Shown in pieces: positions 42,272-50,861 of a stretch of 64,000 nucleotides of DNA. Numbering within the stretch: position 1 is the stretch's first letter; every line of letters begins with the position of its first letter. Source of the DNA: Bacteriovoracaceae bacterium (GTDB taxonomy: Bacteria; Bdellovibrionota; UBA1018). The stretch lies in NCBI GenBank assembly GCA_947447665.1, contig CANFJX010000007.1:91162-155161 (forward strand), in the 5' to 3' direction. The notes beneath the pieces were generated by a model. The model saw only the letters and a program-made list of their open reading frames with translations. It did not search any database and was not told the origin of the DNA. Made by a program: the position numbers and the translations under genes.

Positions 42272-43285
42272 ATGGGGCAGAGCACAATTGCCAATGCGAT
42301 GATTATGACGGCAGGGCTGGGTACTCGACTTCAACCTTTTACGAACGTGAGAACCAAGGCACTTTTACCAGTTTTGGGAATTCCTTCTGCTCAGTACGCT
42401 TTAGACTCTCTTGTGGCAGCCGGAGTGACGAAGGTGGTGGCTAATGTTCATCATCTGGCTCAGGATACCGCCCGGAGAATGGAAGAGCTCGACTTGAATG
42501 GAGCTGAACTGAGGATTAAGGATGAATCCTCTCTTCTTTTGGGGACAGCAGGAGGAATTCGGAATGCTTTGGATGAACTGGGCTCGCTCCCCTTTTTTAG
42601 GGCTAATGCTGATGTCATTTACGATATTGATTGGAATGCTTTGTTTCAAACTCATCTGGAACTGAGGAGATCTCGAGGGGTTTTGATCACCTTGGCGGTT
42701 TTGCCATCGGGTCCTCGTGATGCCCAGTATCCTGAGATTTTGTATGATGGAAACGAGAGGTTAGTAACTGGGATTGGAAAACCTCAGTCCTCCAGACCAT
42801 TTTGGACAGGGGCCGCCGTAATTGAACCTGAAGCTTTGCTTGGAGTAACTCAGGACGGCCCGTCCGAATTCGTTCCGGAAATCCTGGCCCCCGCGATTCG
42901 CAATCAAAGAGCGGGCGTGTTTGTTGAGGATGGACTTTGGTATGATATTGGATCTCCCTCGTTATGGTTAGACACTCATTTTGATTTGATGCGGCTCTTC
43001 GAGTCAACTCATGAGAAAAATGATCGCATCCGCCTCTGGGAAAAAAGATTTTTAACAACTAATGACTCGCTAGGAAAAAACTGCTGGGCGCACACTTCTC
43101 AACGTACCCAGTTAGGCAAAAATACATTAGAAATTCAGGGCCCGTGTTATTTAGGGGGGGTTAACCAAGTTGGTGTTGAGAAAGTCCAGGTCGGCCCCAA
43201 CGCCGTAATTTATGATCAAATGCCCCCATTGGGGGTAAAAATAGAGAATGGTATTGCATTTGGAGGGTATTGGGTGAAAAAATGA
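42272..43285 (+). CDS. murU: MurU-like nucleotidyltransferase with C-terminal extension
   Basis: Sugar-1-phosphate nucleotidyltransferase; MurU makes UDP-MurNAc from the AmgK product, bypassing fosfomycin-sensitive de novo synthesis. ATG 42272 has AGGA seven bases upstream. The signature is AMIMTAGLGTRLQPFTNVRT-KALLPV; VVANVHHLAQDTARRMEEL, LGTAGGIRNAL, FRANADVIYDIDW and GLWYDIGSPSLWLDTHF follow. MurU is usually about 225 residues; here 337, the last 95 (SLGKNCWAHTSQRTQLGKNT and on) resembling turns of a left-handed beta-helix. A GDP-mannose or glucose type enzyme is the alternative. Confidence 0.8.
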   Translation: MGQSTIANAMIMTAGLGTRLQPFTNVRTKALLPVLGIPSAQYALDSLVAAGVTKVVANVHHLAQDTARRMEELDLNGAELRIKDESSLLLGTAGGIRNALDELGSLPFFRANADVIYDIDWNALFQTHLELRRSRGVLITLAVLPSGPRDAQYPEILYDGNERLVTGIGKPQSSRPFWTGAAVIEPEALLGVTQDGPSEFVPEILAPAIRNQRAGVFVEDGLWYDIGSPSLWLDTHFDLMRLFESTHEKNDRIRLWEKRFLTTNDSLGKNCWAHTSQRTQLGKNTLEIQGPCYLGGVNQVGVEKVQVGPNAVIYDQMPPLGVKIENGIAFGGYWVKK

Positions 43286-43289
43286 CAGG

Positions 43290-44021
43290 ATGACTGTCAT
43301 TTCAGTTCCACGCCGGCTGAGAGTTGCGGCTTCAACTCTTCTTATTTGTGTTCCTCTCGTTGCCGTTGAGATTTTGATTGTGAGTCGCGCACCTGGATGG
43401 AATTTACCCTATCGTCGTGCACTTTACTGGGCTTTTGCCTATTTATTAATTACCGTTCCTCTTATTTCCTGGATCATTGCTGCCAGGAGGTTTGCTGTTT
43501 ATTTGGCTGTTCTATTGGGTTTTGTCTGGGTTCTACTTAGCGCATCGCTTTCAATCCGAATGAACTTTCCGCTCCTAGGATTTTTTACTGTGGGGCTGAT
43601 TGCCCTACTTTTTGCGCAATTCTACTGGGTGCAAATCGAGCTGACGAGGTCATTTCTAGATCCTCAGCTTTCGTGGTATCAGGGCTTACCGTCAACTATT
43701 CCTGGGTTGGTTTGTCGACTAGGTGAGGGAGAGCAGAAAGTTGAGCTTAGGGTGAGTCGAATGGATCAAGATGGGGCATTTGTCTTTTGTAAGTCAACTG
43801 AGACGGAAAAAGTGGGAGTCATGGCAGAATTAATTCGCCGCTCTCAACTCAACACTACGTTTGGCTTTAAATCTCAGACAATTAGCTGCGTCTCCAGGCC
43901 GGTCTTAACGATTGAGCGGGGGATTGGAATAGGGATACAATTTATTCGGATGTCAGGGGATGCCAAAAAAGAAGTAGGCGATTTCGTAGAGGTACTTCGA
44001 GGAGAGGGATATGTTTCATAA
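43290..44021 (+). CDS. Four-helix membrane protein with C-terminal PilZ-like domain
   Basis: A 243-residue protein with four predicted membrane helices (about 10-32, 40-62, 68-90, 93-115), then a soluble C-terminal domain of 120 residues (RVSRMDQDGAFVFCKSTETE, VLTIERGIGIGIQFIRMSG) whose arrangement resembles PilZ; the RxxxR motif for c-di-GMP is not clear. No family name can be given. It starts four bases after the murU-like gene and overlaps the next lipoprotein by 11 bases, so it belongs to this operon. Confidence 0.55.
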   Translation: MTVISVPRRLRVAASTLLICVPLVAVEILIVSRAPGWNLPYRRALYWAFAYLLITVPLISWIIAARRFAVYLAVLLGFVWVLLSASLSIRMNFPLLGFFTVGLIALLFAQFYWVQIELTRSFLDPQLSWYQGLPSTIPGLVCRLGEGEQKVELRVSRMDQDGAFVFCKSTETEKVGVMAELIRRSQLNTTFGFKSQTISCVSRPVLTIERGIGIGIQFIRMSGDAKKEVGDFVEVLRGEGYVS

Positions 44022-44499
44022 AATTTTGAAGGCGGTTTCGTGCAGTTTAATTTTTTTAAGTTTAATATCATGTACTCGAAATCCAGATATTGCCGGCGAT
44101 CCCAAGCAACGGCTCATTGAGTATATTTCGAAGAGCTTTATGATCAAGCAGCCTGAGGATAAGTCCCAGTTATTGAGTTACCTCACTGGCGATGTGAAGG
44201 CGAGGTTGGAGAGTTGGAGTTCGGAACAGTTTAGAGACGCCTTTTTATCGAAAAAAAGAGAATTGATTAAGCTCTCTATTCGAGAAATTAAGTCAATTTC
44301 TGATGACGAGGCTCAGATCACCTATGAGTTGGTCTACAGTGAAATAAAGACGGCCTCCGGCACGCAGACGAGTCAGGCAAAAATCACCAACAAGAAGCTC
44401 TGTCAAATGGTACGAGGTGATCACGGACGATGGTATATCGCCGATGTAAAGAATATTAAGGAACTCATCGAGTTCAAAGATGAGCTTTCACTCCCTTAG
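44011..44499 (+). CDS. Small lipoprotein of unknown function
   Basis: 162 residues with signal peptide and lipobox LISC (cysteine near 21). The mature part is helical at first (RLIEYISKSFMIKQPEDKSQ), then a strand-rich SISDDEAQITYELVYSEIKT and KLCQMVRGDHGRWYIADVKN end. This NTF2-like or DUF4878-like pattern (helices followed by a twisted sheet ending in W-I-V) is suggestive only. Overlaps the upstream membrane gene, and its stop overlaps the end of the convergent lipoprotein gene by four bases. Confidence 0.6.
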   Translation: MFHKILKAVSCSLIFLSLISCTRNPDIAGDPKQRLIEYISKSFMIKQPEDKSQLLSYLTGDVKARLESWSSEQFRDAFLSKKRELIKLSIREIKSISDDEAQITYELVYSEIKTASGTQTSQAKITNKKLCQMVRGDHGRWYIADVKNIKELIEFKDELSLP

Positions 44500-44957
44500 T
44501 AGAGAGGCGCATAAGCGTATTGCACGCCAGGAATGGTCGTAGATGAGATATAGACCTGTGTAAAAATTGCACCAACTGGGGCTGAGACAGAGTAGTTTTG
44601 GTTTCCAGTCGTGAAGTTGAGTGGCATTGAAGTGGTGTGAGAAGAGCCTCCAGAGTTGTAAAAAACAGTGATGGTCATTCCTCCCGTTTGACTTGGTATA
44701 TTGAGTCCGGCGAAATGAAGTGTGTAGGATCCTGAGGAGCCGTAGATCGCGGCGCTTCCGGTGACTCCACTGAGCCCACTCAAGGGTTGGAGGGTGCCTT
44801 GGACCAAGAGAGTGCCTGAAGGGATCGGGGCATTGTTTACTGAGGAGGAGGAACCTCCTGTTGATATTCCGAGCCCGCATCCGGATGTCATGGTGATTAA
44901 GGTTAAGATAATTGCGAGCTTGAGAGGACTGCTGTGATGGGTTACTTCGAGCGGCAT
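44496..44957 (-). CDS. DM13-like lipoprotein
   Basis: 153 residues with a lipobox TSGC (cysteine about 27), a Ser-rich spacer, then a domain of about 105 residues: GTLLVQGTLQPLSGLSGVTG-SAAIY, SYTLHFAGLNI, NFTTGNQNYSVSAP and VYISSTTIPGVQYAYAPL. The order and the closing GNQNY...V-YAPL pattern resemble the DM13 domain of proposed redox or adhesion proteins. The conserved cysteine of DM13 (usually before the last strand) is not seen; a Thr-Thr stands there. The domain call is tentative. Confidence 0.5.
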   Translation of the reverse strand: MPLEVTHHSSPLKLAIILTLITMTSGCGLGISTGGSSSSVNNAPIPSGTLLVQGTLQPLSGLSGVTGSAAIYGSSGSYTLHFAGLNIPSQTGGMTITVFYNSGGSSHTTSMPLNFTTGNQNYSVSAPVGAIFTQVYISSTTIPGVQYAYAPLY

Positions 44958-44985
44958 CGTCTTTTTACTATAAGATCTTAGCCGC

Positions 44986-45013
44986 TTGAGATCAACTTCA
45001 ACATCGCTATAAT
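44986..45013 (+). promoter_or_regulatory. Sigma-70-type promoter for a possibly leaderless gene
   Basis: TTGAGA at 44986-44991 and perfect TATAAT at 45008-45013 are 16 bases apart. The start of transcription is expected at about 45019-45021, which coincides with the ATG at 45020, so the message may have no leader. No ribosome-binding site precedes the ATG. Confidence 0.7.
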
Positions 45014-45019
45014 GGGATT

Positions 45020-45799
45020 ATGATGTTTAGGCGATTTTATGAGTGGACCAGTCAAGCCGGATTATTACTTGTTTTTTCGGTGACTTTCGGGCTTTTTGGG
45101 GCGCTTTTGGATTCAGCTCTGTGGGGGGTTTACGGTGGAGTCTTGGGTCTCTGCGTCGCAATCTTCATCGCTCGAGCTTCTGAATCTTGGATTCTTTGGA
45201 TTCATGGCGCGACGACTGAGGGCGTTTCGGCTTCCTGGATTCGGTATTTAGAGCAGGCGGGCGGGAGGAAGGCTATTCCGCGAGTGCTAGTTTATCCTCA
45301 CCCCTTTCCTCAGGTGTGGTTAGCGAGGGGGCTATTTTGTACTCAGGGAACTGTGCTCTTAAGCCAGGGCTTGATTAGTTCTCTCAATGAAGATGAGCTG
45401 AGAGTCATTTTACGGCAGGCGCAAAGGAAATTGTCTCGAATTCAAATCCCTCTCTTGAGCTATGATTTTATTTTATTATCCGTATTGCTGAGGTGGATTC
45501 CCATGGGCTGGGTTGATCTCCTTTTTTCACAGCGGAGAATCACTCCCCAAGAGAACCGGACCCTGAGTCCCTGGAGTTTGGCCGTCTTTTCGATCATCTT
45601 TCCACCCCTTCGGGCGCTCGTTCAATTTGTAGTTGATCATAATAGTCGCCACTTTCAGGGCGAGGCAGAAAACGAGTTCCAGTTGGTGATTCGAAAAGTT
45701 CAAAACTCGTTGGGACCGTGGCAGAAATCGCTGGATTTGTATTCTCGTCTAGGATGCTTAGGGGAAGTTTCCGGCGAGATTGCTTCGATTTCAACATGA
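45020..45799 (+). CDS. Membrane protein related to M48/HtpX, zinc motif absent
   Basis: 259 residues with two membrane helices near the N-terminus (about 11-30, 33-52) and one or two in the middle (about 145-165, 185-205). VLLSQGLISSLNEDELRVIL followed by RQAQRKL aligns in pattern with the M48 segment containing the helix with HExxH, but both histidines and the glutamate are replaced. The layout otherwise is that of HtpX-like integral membrane peptidases, so this is probably a pseudo-enzyme. Start at ATG 45020 or 45023, directly at the predicted transcription start. Confidence 0.6.
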   Translation: MMFRRFYEWTSQAGLLLVFSVTFGLFGALLDSALWGVYGGVLGLCVAIFIARASESWILWIHGATTEGVSASWIRYLEQAGGRKAIPRVLVYPHPFPQVWLARGLFCTQGTVLLSQGLISSLNEDELRVILRQAQRKLSRIQIPLLSYDFILLSVLLRWIPMGWVDLLFSQRRITPQENRTLSPWSLAVFSIIFPPLRALVQFVVDHNSRHFQGEAENEFQLVIRKVQNSLGPWQKSLDLYSRLGCLGEVSGEIASIST

Positions 45800-45836
45800 G
45801 ACTTGTCTATCTATTCCGAGAAAGGTAAATCCTCCA

Positions 45837-46127
45837 ATGAATATGGCACATGAAACATCCTCATCGAAAATGGATTTGACCACATTTTTTTTATCGATCT
45901 CCTCAGCCGCTTTCATGGGGCTCGGAGCAATTTCTCCACCCGGTGCAAGTGAGCCGTCTGTCGATTTGGAGTTGGCCCGTCAGAACATCGATTTACTCGA
46001 ACTCATGATGGAAAAAACGAAGGGTAATCGAACACCTGAGGAGGACCGATTGATCGAGCGACTCCTCTTTGAAACCAGGCTCAAATATGTTGAAAAAAAA
46101 CGCGATCACTCAAAGCTATCAGGATAG
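45837..46127 (+). CDS. DUF1844 family protein
   Basis: 96 residues. ATG 45837 with a GAAAGG upstream is preferred over an earlier in-frame start inside the previous gene. The pattern MDLTTFFLSISSAAFMGLGA, then DLELARQNIDLLELMMEKT and KGNRTPEEDRLIERLLFETR-LKYVE is that of DUF1844, found in Deltaproteobacteria, Planctomycetes and relatives. The function is not known. htrA starts 13 bases downstream. Confidence 0.85.
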   Translation: MNMAHETSSSKMDLTTFFLSISSAAFMGLGAISPPGASEPSVDLELARQNIDLLELMMEKTKGNRTPEEDRLIERLLFETRLKYVEKKRDHSKLSG

Positions 46128-46140
46128 ATGGAAGGTTTTT

Positions 46141-47673
46141 ATGCGGAAGAAAAGAGTTTCTCAGTTTGCAGTGCTTTCCTTTGGGTTTTACGCCGCCTCG
46201 GCAATTGCCTCTTCTACAATAGCGCAGCCCTTAGATTCGAGTGTTTTTGTCAACTTGGCTAAGAAGATTGTTCCGTCAGTCGTTAACATTTCGACTCTTA
46301 CGACGGTGAAAAGTCCCTTTATGCCGGGTGCTCAGGATGATCTGCTGAGGAAGTTTTTTGGTGACCTTTTTAGGCAGTATAATCGTGGAGGCGATTCTAG
46401 TCGTGGTGGAGATAGCTCTGAAGACGAAGATGACAGTGCTCCACCGATGAGTCCCCCGGGTGGTAACCAGCGATTGCCTAAGTCCATGTCGCTTGGAACA
46501 GGTTTCATTATCGATGCTTCCGGTCTCATTCTCACCAATAATCACGTGGTTGCGGACGCAGATGAGATTAAGATTTCCTTTACGGAGTCAAAAGAGGAAA
46601 AGCCCTCGGATGCCGAGGTGGTAGGTCGCGATCCTGAAATCGATGTGGCTTTGATCCGAGTCAAGAACAAGCGAGTCATGGTTCCTGCAGCCCTTGGGGA
46701 CTCAGATGCTCTCGAGGTAGGCGAGTTTGTCATGGCCGTTGGAAACCCATTTGGTCAGGGGCATTCCGTCACTCATGGTATTGTTTCCGCGAAGGGGCGC
46801 TTGGCCCCAGATTTTCAGCTAGCCAATTACATTCAGACCGATGCTCCTATTAATCCGGGCAATTCAGGCGGCCCGCTGGTTAACCTCAAGGGAGAGGTGA
46901 TTGCGATCAACAACGCAATTGATCAGAGAGCGCAGGGAATCGGTTTTGCAATTCCGATTAATTTTATCAAAAAGGTTCTGCCGCAACTGAGAACTAAGGG
47001 AATGGTGACTCGCGGTTTTATTGGCGTACTGGTAGAGCCGCTCACTCCTGATTTGGCCAACAAAATTGGAGTACCTTCTGATCTCCAAGGGTCTTTTGTC
47101 ACTCACGTTTACCCAAATCAGCCAGCCGAAAAGGCAGGGATCAAGCCTTATGATGTGATTTTAGAGTTCAACGGAGCTCCTATCCATAATGGTAATGAGC
47201 TGATTGCAGCAGTTACAGCTGTGAATGTGGGAGATGCTGTGCCCACTAAGGTTTACCGGGGTGGAAAACAGTTGGACCTCAAAGTTACTGTAGGACAGAG
47301 ACCGGGTAATAAAGAACAACTGAAAAGTGCCGTGGAGAAGAAAAAGAAATCTAAGAAGAAAGCCGCAGCCGTTGAGGTTGGCATGACGCTCGAGGAAATC
47401 ACTCCTGAGGTTGCAAAAGAGCTTGGAGTGGCACCGAGGTTTGCAGGCGTTGTGGTCACGAATATCGCTTACGGCGGACCAGCAGATGCTGCTGGTTTGA
47501 GCCGCGGGGATGTGATTCTTGAGGTCGACCGAAAGCCCATAAAAAGTTTAGACGACTTTTACGCGGTCGTTAAAGCGAAGCAAACCTATTTACTTCGCGT
47601 TCGGCATCCAGATCCTCAGGGGCAGGAGCGGTTTTCCGTCGTGATCCTAGACCTCAAGAAGAAGTCCGAATAG
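46141..47673 (+). CDS. HtrA/DegP-type periplasmic serine protease
   Basis: Do-like protease and chaperone for misfolded envelope proteins. ATG 46141 follows GGAAGG and opens a signal peptide (RVSQFAVLSFGFYAASAIAS). The triad is His135 (LTNNHVV), Asp168 (PEIDVALIRV) and Ser242 (NPGNSGGPL). A Gly/Ser/Asp-rich LA loop of about 30 residues (RGGDSSRGGDSSEDEDD) is longer and more acidic than in E. coli DegP. Two PDZ domains follow (about 285-375 and 415-500: GFIGVLVEPLTPDLAN, AGLSRGDVILEVDR) linked by a Lys-rich stretch. DegP or DegQ cannot be told apart. Confidence 0.94.
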   Translation: MRKKRVSQFAVLSFGFYAASAIASSTIAQPLDSSVFVNLAKKIVPSVVNISTLTTVKSPFMPGAQDDLLRKFFGDLFRQYNRGGDSSRGGDSSEDEDDSAPPMSPPGGNQRLPKSMSLGTGFIIDASGLILTNNHVVADADEIKISFTESKEEKPSDAEVVGRDPEIDVALIRVKNKRVMVPAALGDSDALEVGEFVMAVGNPFGQGHSVTHGIVSAKGRLAPDFQLANYIQTDAPINPGNSGGPLVNLKGEVIAINNAIDQRAQGIGFAIPINFIKKVLPQLRTKGMVTRGFIGVLVEPLTPDLANKIGVPSDLQGSFVTHVYPNQPAEKAGIKPYDVILEFNGAPIHNGNELIAAVTAVNVGDAVPTKVYRGGKQLDLKVTVGQRPGNKEQLKSAVEKKKKSKKKAAAVEVGMTLEEITPEVAKELGVAPRFAGVVVTNIAYGGPADAAGLSRGDVILEVDRKPIKSLDDFYAVVKAKQTYLLRVRHPDPQGQERFSVVILDLKKKSE

Positions 47674-50143
47674 AGTCGAGTTCCAAATCGCCTGACGGAT
47701 CGATTGCCCTGCGGCTTCTACGCATCTCAAGGAAGCGCAGAAAGGCAGGCATTGCAATGACCGCAGCCGATACGCAGGTGAGTTCGCCCAGAACGGCCAA
47801 GCGTCCGAAGCTGACAAATGCTCGATTTCCTGCGATGAGTAAAGAGCTGTAACCGATGATTGTGGTGAGGCTGGATAGAAGAACCGCCCCACCCGTATTG
47901 CGAACCACATTTGCGATGCTTCCTTCACCCTCCTCTCGGTACCTCTGGAACACGTTGACTCCGTAATCAACACCAATTCCAAAGGTAATGGGAAGAGCGA
48001 TGAAATTTAAAAAATTGATCTTCAGATGAAATCCCAGAATTGCCCCCGCGAGCCAAAGGACTCCGATCATGAGTGCAAAGAGCACCTGTCCAATGATCTT
48101 CATCTCTCGAAATAGGATTACGACGAGGACAAAAACTGCCAAAAACGCAAATAATGTAGCTCGGGGTCCATCTCTTACGACGGCATCGATCATGTCTGCT
48201 GTCACCGGGAGCTGGCCTGCGATCGGAGTTCCAGGGGCGACTGAGTCGGTAATCTGGCGAACTTCTTTCACGAATGGGATCTGCACATCGATTCGATCGG
48301 TCCCATGCCCAACGATCTTATCCACTAGAACCATTCTGCCAACGCTTCCGTCTTTCTCTTTGAACTTGCCAAAAAGTGTGGGGGGTAGATCAAAATCAGA
48401 ATAGGGCCGAAATGACTCAGGCCTTAGAAACTCTGAAATTAACTTCTTTTCGGAGCTTGGAAGTTTGCTCATAATTTTAGGTGGGAGTAGATGCTGAATC
48501 TCCTTGAGTAGGCCAATTTTTGTAGTCTGGTCCTGCGGAATAAAATCGTCTAGATCTTGAATCGTAGTAAAAAGAGTCGCCTGACCCTCAGACTCTTTTT
48601 TCGCTTTAAAAGCAGCCGCAATTTTCCTAGCTTGCTCTCGACTGTGGGGTAGAATCACCATCGGAGATAGACCGTGGTGAAAAACCTGGTCGATGTAACG
48701 AGAGTAATACCCTGAGCCGTGTTCCATGCTCCATTTATCTCTCATGGCCTCGAGGTCCGCTTCGATCACCCCATCCTTAACGTTGCCGAATGTGAGAATT
48801 GAACCCACAATCAGGAGACATGAGCTGCCCCAAATCCAGACTGGATATTTCTCGACCCCCGCTGCAATCCAGCTTGTGATATAGGTTTTCCGCTTGCGTG
48901 ATCCAATCGGTGCGCCTTTTCTGAGTCGGCTGAAAAAGGTAAGATAGGCAGGCATGAGGGTGTAGGCGCTGATCCAGCACAGAACCATCCCGAAGAGACC
49001 GATTAAGCCAAACTGCTTAAATCCGCGAAATTCGGTTAATACCAGCGAACCATATGAGATGCCAGCAGCCAAGGCAGCTGTCCAGGTTGATGTTGCCGTC
49101 GCGTGCATAGATGTAACGATCGCCTGCTCGTTATCCTTACCGCTTCGGACCTCCTCCAGGTATCTGGCGAGGAGAATAATCCCAAAATTAATCCCATTTC
49201 CCACCACGATACTCGCCAAAAAAGCCGAATTAGCATTCAGGTACCCAACTGTGAAGTAAGCTACGCCGAAGGTCCAGAAGGTGCCCATGAATAGGCTCCA
49301 AACGAGCGCCATTGTGCCCAAAAGAGATCGATAAAAAACGAGCATGGCGATCGTAACGAGCAACAGAACGATGATTGTAGATAAAATTAAGTCAGCTATG
49401 AGAGCAGCGTTTTCTTCAATTAAATTTTGAATATTTCCTGTGAAATGCACTTCTAGATCTTGACCGTAAGACTTGGGATTAAGTGCTTGGATCGAGGCGT
49501 CGATTGTAGATCTCAGCTGATGGGCCGCTTCGATACCCTTGCCGGGCATATAAGCTACAACGATGCGAACTTTTTCATCGGGCGTGGCATAGTATCCTCC
49601 AGGAAATCGAGAATAGACCGATGCCTGCTTCTCATATTTTTTACGAAGTGAATTGAAGTCAAATTTGGGTTCATTGACTACATTTCCGGTAAAGATATTG
49701 AGTGGGTTGTAGAGTGATTTTTCGTAGTTGATGCGGCCGTGGATAAAACGGTCAACTTTTTCAAGATCGGCCGTTTCCATCAATAGGGCCCGTCGATCGG
49801 AAAAGAATTTAATCTCTCGATCAATTTTATATTCTACCCCTGAAACAATAGACTTCGGAGCTTGGCCTAGTCTCTCGGCCAGATCCGTGACAAACCTTTT
49901 ACTGGCTTGAGTGTCTTTTGAAAAAACAAGGGTAACAATATTGTCGATTGCATCTAGGCGTCGGGTTACCTCATTTAAGTCGACAATGCTTCTAGCATTT
50001 GATGGGAGAAGTTCTTCGACGTCGGTTCTTAGGTTCTTATATAAAAGTACTGTATAGTAAGCACCAACAAAACCGAGCAGAGTTCCTATGATCCCCACGA
50101 AAGCCCAATACTTCACGATCAAGCGAGTAAGAGTCTTAAACAT
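47654..50143 (-). CDS. MMPL/RND-family exporter
   Basis: 829 residues with the two-fold RND layout: helix 1 at about 11-32, a large periplasmic domain, helices 2-6 (about 250-395), helix 7 (about 435), a second periplasmic domain and helices 8-12 (about 675-800). Motifs include SNAFLASIVVGNGINFGIIL-like (SAFLASIVVGNGINFG) and FIALPITFGIGVDYGVNVF, the aspartate-bearing proton-path helix. The closest types are hopanoid/lipid exporters (HpnN) and other MMPL proteins. No outer-membrane or adaptor partner is adjacent. The end overlaps htrA by 20 bases; two palindromes lie before the start. Confidence 0.85.
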   Translation of the reverse strand: MFKTLTRLIVKYWAFVGIIGTLLGFVGAYYTVLLYKNLRTDVEELLPSNARSIVDLNEVTRRLDAIDNIVTLVFSKDTQASKRFVTDLAERLGQAPKSIVSGVEYKIDREIKFFSDRRALLMETADLEKVDRFIHGRINYEKSLYNPLNIFTGNVVNEPKFDFNSLRKKYEKQASVYSRFPGGYYATPDEKVRIVVAYMPGKGIEAAHQLRSTIDASIQALNPKSYGQDLEVHFTGNIQNLIEENAALIADLILSTIIVLLLVTIAMLVFYRSLLGTMALVWSLFMGTFWTFGVAYFTVGYLNANSAFLASIVVGNGINFGIILLARYLEEVRSGKDNEQAIVTSMHATATSTWTAALAAGISYGSLVLTEFRGFKQFGLIGLFGMVLCWISAYTLMPAYLTFFSRLRKGAPIGSRKRKTYITSWIAAGVEKYPVWIWGSSCLLIVGSILTFGNVKDGVIEADLEAMRDKWSMEHGSGYYSRYIDQVFHHGLSPMVILPHSREQARKIAAAFKAKKESEGQATLFTTIQDLDDFIPQDQTTKIGLLKEIQHLLPPKIMSKLPSSEKKLISEFLRPESFRPYSDFDLPPTLFGKFKEKDGSVGRMVLVDKIVGHGTDRIDVQIPFVKEVRQITDSVAPGTPIAGQLPVTADMIDAVVRDGPRATLFAFLAVFVLVVILFREMKIIGQVLFALMIGVLWLAGAILGFHLKINFLNFIALPITFGIGVDYGVNVFQRYREEGEGSIANVVRNTGGAVLLSSLTTIIGYSSLLIAGNRAFVSFGRLAVLGELTCVSAAVIAMPAFLRFLEMRRSRRAIDPSGDLELDSIRTSS

Positions 50144-50148
50144 GAAAA

Positions 50149-50191
50149 GTAGTATACTACAGGGGAGGGTTCTTCAGTCTCAAATTTGAGA
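50149..50191. promoter_or_regulatory. Two perfect palindromes in front of the MMPL gene
   Basis: GTAGTATACTAC (50149-50160) and TCTCAAATTTGAGA (50178-50191) occupy most of the 52 bases between the LysE-type gene and the MMPL gene. The first contains TATACT, a possible minus-strand -10 box seven bases from the ATG. Palindromes of this size are typical binding sites of dimeric repressors such as TetR, but no regulator gene is adjacent. Confidence 0.5.
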
Positions 50192-50195
50192 GGTT

Positions 50196-50861
50196 TTAAA
50201 TTCCGTTCGTAAAAAATCTGAAAGCTGAGTAGACGAAGAAAAAAGACAAGATCAATAGGGTAATCCCTAGCCAATAATAGATACGCCCGATTGATTGGGT
50301 TGGGATAAAGTGTTTAACTCGGTGCAATACAAAAGATAAAGCCAGCAAGTAAGTCCCCAAGCCAAGCACGCCACCGAGGAGGAATATCAGTTTTGAAGCG
50401 GCGTCGAAGTGTTCTGCAAGTCCAAGGCGCTTGGCCAGGGCGACTCCCATGAGCCAAGTCAAAATCATCGGGGGGTTGCTGAATGCGAGAGTAAATCCGG
50501 TCAAAAATGACCATTTTTTACTTTTCAGGGAAGTAGTCTCAAGTAAAAGATCGTGGGGTTTTTTCGATTCTTTCAGGGTGAGCGCAGAAAGTACCCAAAG
50601 AATCACCACCCCTAGCGCGTTAAAAGCTCCTAAAACCCACGGGATTTCCATAAAGGGTGCTAAGCCGTAAAGAGAAATAGCCCCATAGATGAAATCGGAG
50701 GTGATCGAGCCCAGAACCACCATTCTGGCTGCCCTCATGTGGCCGCTGATCGCTCGCTTTGCCATTTCAATTTGGGATCCCCCGAGTGGAATTGCGGCCA
50801 TAAAGCCGAGGACAAAGGAGAGCAGAAATAAAAAAGCAGCGTTGGTTGGGGACTCAATCAT
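50196..50861 (-). CDS. LysE/RhtB-family exporter
   Basis: Membrane protein of 221 residues with six predicted helices, typical of LysE-type exporters of amino acids and related small molecules. The N-terminal FLGFMAAIPLGGSQIEMAKRA stands for the PGP-containing first helix (here P-L-G-G), and FTLAFSNPPMILTWLMGVAL is the conserved helix-4/5 motif (usually NP). The substrate cannot be predicted. The start overlaps the stop of the upstream GT9 gene as ATGA. Confidence 0.85.
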   Translation of the reverse strand: MIESPTNAAFLFLLSFVLGFMAAIPLGGSQIEMAKRAISGHMRAARMVVLGSITSDFIYGAISLYGLAPFMEIPWVLGAFNALGVVILWVLSALTLKESKKPHDLLLETTSLKSKKWSFLTGFTLAFSNPPMILTWLMGVALAKRLGLAEHFDAASKLIFLLGGVLGLGTYLLALSFVLHRVKHFIPTQSIGRIYYWLGITLLILSFFFVYSAFRFFTNGI

